A stretch of DNA of 57,017 nt from Pseudomonadota bacterium. GTDB taxonomy: Bacteria > Pseudomonadota > Alphaproteobacteria > Rhizobiales > Devosiaceae. A program made the translations under genes and the position numbers. The notes beneath the pieces are model-generated. The model saw only the letters and a list, made by a program, of their open reading frames with translations, was not told where the DNA came from and did not search any database. Positions 54,776 to 57,017 of the stretch are shown one piece after another; the stretch's first letter is position 1; each line of letters starts with the position of its first letter. The stretch lies in contig JAEWLC010000093.1 of assembly GCA_023393475.1 (NCBI GenBank), positions 1-57,017 of the forward strand. The letters run 5' to 3'.

Positions 54776-56008
54776 CTAGTCCTCCCCGCCGAAATAGTTC
54801 CCGCGGCCAAGGCGGGTCTGCACATAGACGTTTTCCGATGTCGTTCCCGGCAGGTAGGCCTTGTTGCCCTCCTCCGCCGGTGCGGCGAGATTGCCCTGGC
54901 TCGGGTAGCGGGCAACGACTTCCTCGTCGATGTCGCAGCCCAGCCCCGGCCCGTCCGGAACCGTGATCCAGCCGTCCTTCTGCTCAGGATGCGGCACGAT
55001 GACGTTGCGCCGCTCCGGCCAGTCGTCCTCCAGCCGTTCGAGAATGAAGGCGTTGGGGATCGATGCCATCAGGTGCAGCGCCGCGTATTCCGCCACCGGC
55101 CCGAGCGAGCCCGAATGCGGCGCCACCATGATGTGATGTGCCTCCGCCATCGCCGCGATCTTCTTCATCTGCGTGATGCCGCCGGCCCGACCGGTATCGG
55201 GCTGGATCACGTCGACCAGCTCCTCCTCGATCAGCTGCCGCTCGCCGAAGATGGTGGCCATCCGCTCGCCCGCCGCCAACGGGATGCGCGAGGTGGCGCG
55301 CAGCCGCCGATAGCCCTCGAGATTCTCGGGCGCAATCGGATCCTCGATCCAGAGGAGGTTGTAGGGCTCCAGCTCCTTCGCCACCGCCACCGCGTCACCC
55401 GGCGTCAACCATGGCGGACCGTGGAGGTCGATGGCGATGTCGACGTCCTTGCCGACCGCTTCGCGCAGCCGCGCAACTTTCTTCACGGGTTCGGCGACAC
55501 CGCCGCACTTGATGGTCGAGATGCCCCGTTCCTTGGCCGACAGCGCCACTTCCGGCGTGTTGGCGTGGGTGTAGATGCGGATCCGGTCGCGCACCTTGCC
55601 GCCGAGCAGGTTCCACACCGGCACGCCGAGCGCCTTGCCCTTGATGTCCCACAACGCCATGTCGATACCGGTCATCGCCCCGGCGCCGACTGTGCCGAGC
55701 ATGCCGTGCGCCATCAGGGCGACATGCATGCGCTGCCACAGCCGCTCGATGTGGGTCGGGTCCTGCCCGATGAGGATCGACTTGAGGTCATTGACCCCGG
55801 CCTCGATCACCCGCGGCCAGCCCGAGCACTCGCCGATCCCGGTGATCCCCTCGTCGGTATAGACCTTGACGAACAGCCAGTTGCGCGCGCCGCCGAAGCC
55901 GCTGGCCACAACGCCGGACTTCGCCTGCATCTGCCCGTCGGAAGCCCACTGGCTCCGCGGCGGCTCCCCCACGTGCATGAGGAAGGTCTTCACGTCGATG
56001 ATCTTCAT
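54776..56008 (-). CDS. Enolase-superfamily (mandelate racemase type) sugar-acid dehydratase 1
   Basis: 410 residues. Metal ligands in order: Asp in A-I-D-L-H-G-P-P, Glu in W-I-E-D-P-I and Glu in A-A-G-E-R-M; the acid/base His in A-P-H-S-G-S-L-G. The sequence around H-G-M-L-G-T-V-G-A-G-A-M-T-G-I and N-L-L-G-G-K-V-R-D-R-I resembles galactonate/arabinonate-type dehydratases. Overlaps the ABC ATPase stop (ATGA), so transport and catabolism are in one operon. Confidence 0.88.
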   Translation of the reverse strand: MKIIDVKTFLMHVGEPPRSQWASDGQMQAKSGVVASGFGGARNWLFVKVYTDEGITGIGECSGWPRVIEAGVNDLKSILIGQDPTHIERLWQRMHVALMAHGMLGTVGAGAMTGIDMALWDIKGKALGVPVWNLLGGKVRDRIRIYTHANTPEVALSAKERGISTIKCGGVAEPVKKVARLREAVGKDVDIAIDLHGPPWLTPGDAVAVAKELEPYNLLWIEDPIAPENLEGYRRLRATSRIPLAAGERMATIFGERQLIEEELVDVIQPDTGRAGGITQMKKIAAMAEAHHIMVAPHSGSLGPVAEYAALHLMASIPNAFILERLEDDWPERRNVIVPHPEQKDGWITVPDGPGLGCDIDEEVVARYPSQGNLAAPAEEGNKAYLPGTTSENVYVQTRLGRGNYFGGED

Positions 56009-57017
56009 GCCTCTGCGGCCTCGTTGGGGTTGTAGCGGTGCCGGCCGAGCATGCCGCGCTGACGCGGGTCGGGCCGGGGCACGGCGGAGATGAGGGCTCG
56101 CGTGTAGGCATGGCTCGGATTGCCGACCACCTGCTCGGTCTCACCCATCTCGACCAGCTTGCCGCGATACATCACGCCCACGCGGTCGCACATGTAGCGA
56201 ATGACGCCGATATCGTGAGAAATGAAGATGAAGGCGAGGTTCAGCTCGTCCTGCAGGCGCAACAGCAGGTCGAGCACCTGGAAGCGCAGCGACACGTCGA
56301 GCGCAGACGTGGCCTCGTCGGCGACGATGACCTTGGGTTTCAGCGCAATGGCGCGGGCGACGCCGATGCGCTGGCGCTGGCCGCCGGAGAAGGCGTGCGG
56401 GTAGCGTTCGCGCCAGCTGGGGTCGAGGCCCACCTGTTCCATCAATTCGGCGACCCGCTCGTCGAGAGCGCGGCCGCGGGCGACGTGGTTGACGAGCAGG
56501 GGCTCGCCGATGATCTGCGCCACGGTCATGCGCGGGTTGAGCGAGCCGAACGGGTCCTGGAAGATCATGCGGATTTCGCGGCGCATGGCCTTCAGGGTCT
56601 CGCCCTTCGCCTGCACGAGATCGACCTCGCCGCCACCGGGCTGGCGGTAGCGGATGGTGCCGCCGGTGGGCTCGTAGAGCCGCACGATGCAGCGCCCCAT
56701 CGTCGTCTTGCCCGAGCCGGACTCCCCGACGATGCCCAGCGTTTCGCCGGGGCGGACGGAGAGCGACACACCATCCACCGCTTTCATCTTGCCGAAATGC
56801 ATCGACAGGTTTTCGACCGAGACAACCGGTGCGGTTTCCGCGGGGAGGGGGGCTCGCTTCAGGCGCAACTCCGACTTGCGCTCGAGCTTCAGCACCGAGT
56901 TGATGAGCATCTTCGTGTAGTCGTTCTGCGGCGCGTGGAAGATGGTCTCCACGTCGGCGCGCTCAACCACCTTGCCGTGGTACATCACCAGCACTTCGTC
57001 GGCGATCTCGGCCACCA
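56005..57017 (-). CDS. Double-domain ABC transporter ATPase of the peptide/opine/nickel type (partial)
   Basis: The gene runs off the end of the window; about 337 residues of the C-terminal part are seen. The first 50 residues are the end of one ATPase domain (A-D-E-V-L-V-M-Y-H-G-K-V-V-E), followed by a complete second domain: Walker A G-E-S-G-S-G-K-T-T, Q loop I-F-Q-D-P, signature F-S-G-G-Q-R-Q-R-I, Walker B V-I-V-A-D-E-A-T and H loop I-S-H-D. The C-terminal P-S-H-A-Y-T-R-A-L-I-S-A-V-P marks the Opp/Dpp family. This layout is that of GsiA-like fused ATPases. Next to two dehydratases, so an oligosaccharide, sugar acid or conjugate may be imported. Confidence 0.9.
   Translation of the reverse strand, partial: VAEIADEVLVMYHGKVVERADVETIFHAPQNDYTKMLINSVLKLERKSELRLKRAPLPAETAPVVSVENLSMHFGKMKAVDGVSLSVRPGETLGIVGESGSGKTTMGRCIVRLYEPTGGTIRYRQPGGGEVDLVQAKGETLKAMRREIRMIFQDPFGSLNPRMTVAQIIGEPLLVNHVARGRALDERVAELMEQVGLDPSWRERYPHAFSGGQRQRIGVARAIALKPKVIVADEATSALDVSLRFQVLDLLLRLQDELNLAFIFISHDIGVIRYMCDRVGVMYRGKLVEMGETEQVVGNPSHAYTRALISAVPRPDPRQRGMLGRHRYNPNEAAEA

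Noticed and set aside
53537..56035. 832-codon open frame on the + strand opposite the two dehydratases
   Set aside because: Arg/His/Asp-rich shadow of two well-supported minus-strand enzymes.

Overview
This 57 kb window is GC-rich, densely coded chromosomal DNA from an alphaproteobacterium, most likely of the order Hyphomicrobiales (Rhizobiales). The evidence is the gene order: SDR-uvrC and pgsA-moaD-moaE, a ybjN-proC-csaA operon, lgt-midA-pgeF-prs, rplY-pth-ychF, a petABC operon for a three-subunit bc1 complex, a DUF1127 protein, and many NTGA start/stop overlaps. A Devosia-like genus would fit, but this is inference. I see no rRNA, tRNA, CRISPR array, phage or insertion sequence.

Layout. 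1-765 holds no gene I can support. 766-7157 carries accessory genes: an orphan Cys-rich protein, a degenerate cNMP-fold protein, a PNPOx-like protein, a tandem family of four secreted SH3-domain proteins, small membrane proteins and a DMT exporter. 7425-10087 is SDR-uvrC. 10088-14993 interrupts the usual uvrC-pgsA neighbourhood with palindromic repeats, a DUF1127 gene, an orphan pair of sugar-type ABC permeases, a MarR regulator and a class I DAHP synthase (aroG). aroG is preceded by what looks like a complete transcription attenuator with a leaderless Tyr/Trp/Phe leader peptide. 14994-18938 holds pgsA, molybdopterin synthase genes, small enzymes, an HpcH aldolase and ilvE. 19073-27706 is mostly housekeeping (proC, csaA, two tandem phosphoesterases, ubiK, lgt, midA, pgeF, prs).

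28006-31130 is an ECF42-type sigma factor locus: three YCII/DGPF proteins, a DUF1801 protein and the TPR-tailed sigma factor. Three intergenic spaces in it carry near-identical promoter-like motifs (TGTCGA-N17-CGWCAT type). 31134-37724 includes a LysR gene whose start codon lies inside a perfect palindrome, then rplY, pth, ychF, a methyltransferase that probably starts at CTG, and two MaoC hydratases preceded by a perfect 16-bp palindrome. 38067-44156 contains a small proline-rich ORF, a two-component system, apt and the bc1 operon. 44367-51445 has trmL, hemF, an AAA ATPase, an HD-GYP protein, a CCA-adding enzyme, a Nudix hydrolase and a GNAT acetyltransferase.

51735-57017 looks like a sugar-acid catabolic island: a DHDPS-family aldolase/dehydratase, an SMP-30 lactonase, two enolase-superfamily dehydratases and a double-domain ABC ATPase running off the window. 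Together these would import a sugar or sugar acid, open its lactone, dehydrate it and cleave or dehydrate the keto-deoxy acid.

The strongest regulatory observations are the aroG attenuator and the ECF42 promoter set. The paralogous SH3 proteins with a shared C-terminal C-x2-G-K-x4-C motif are the most distinctive uncharacterised protein family here.
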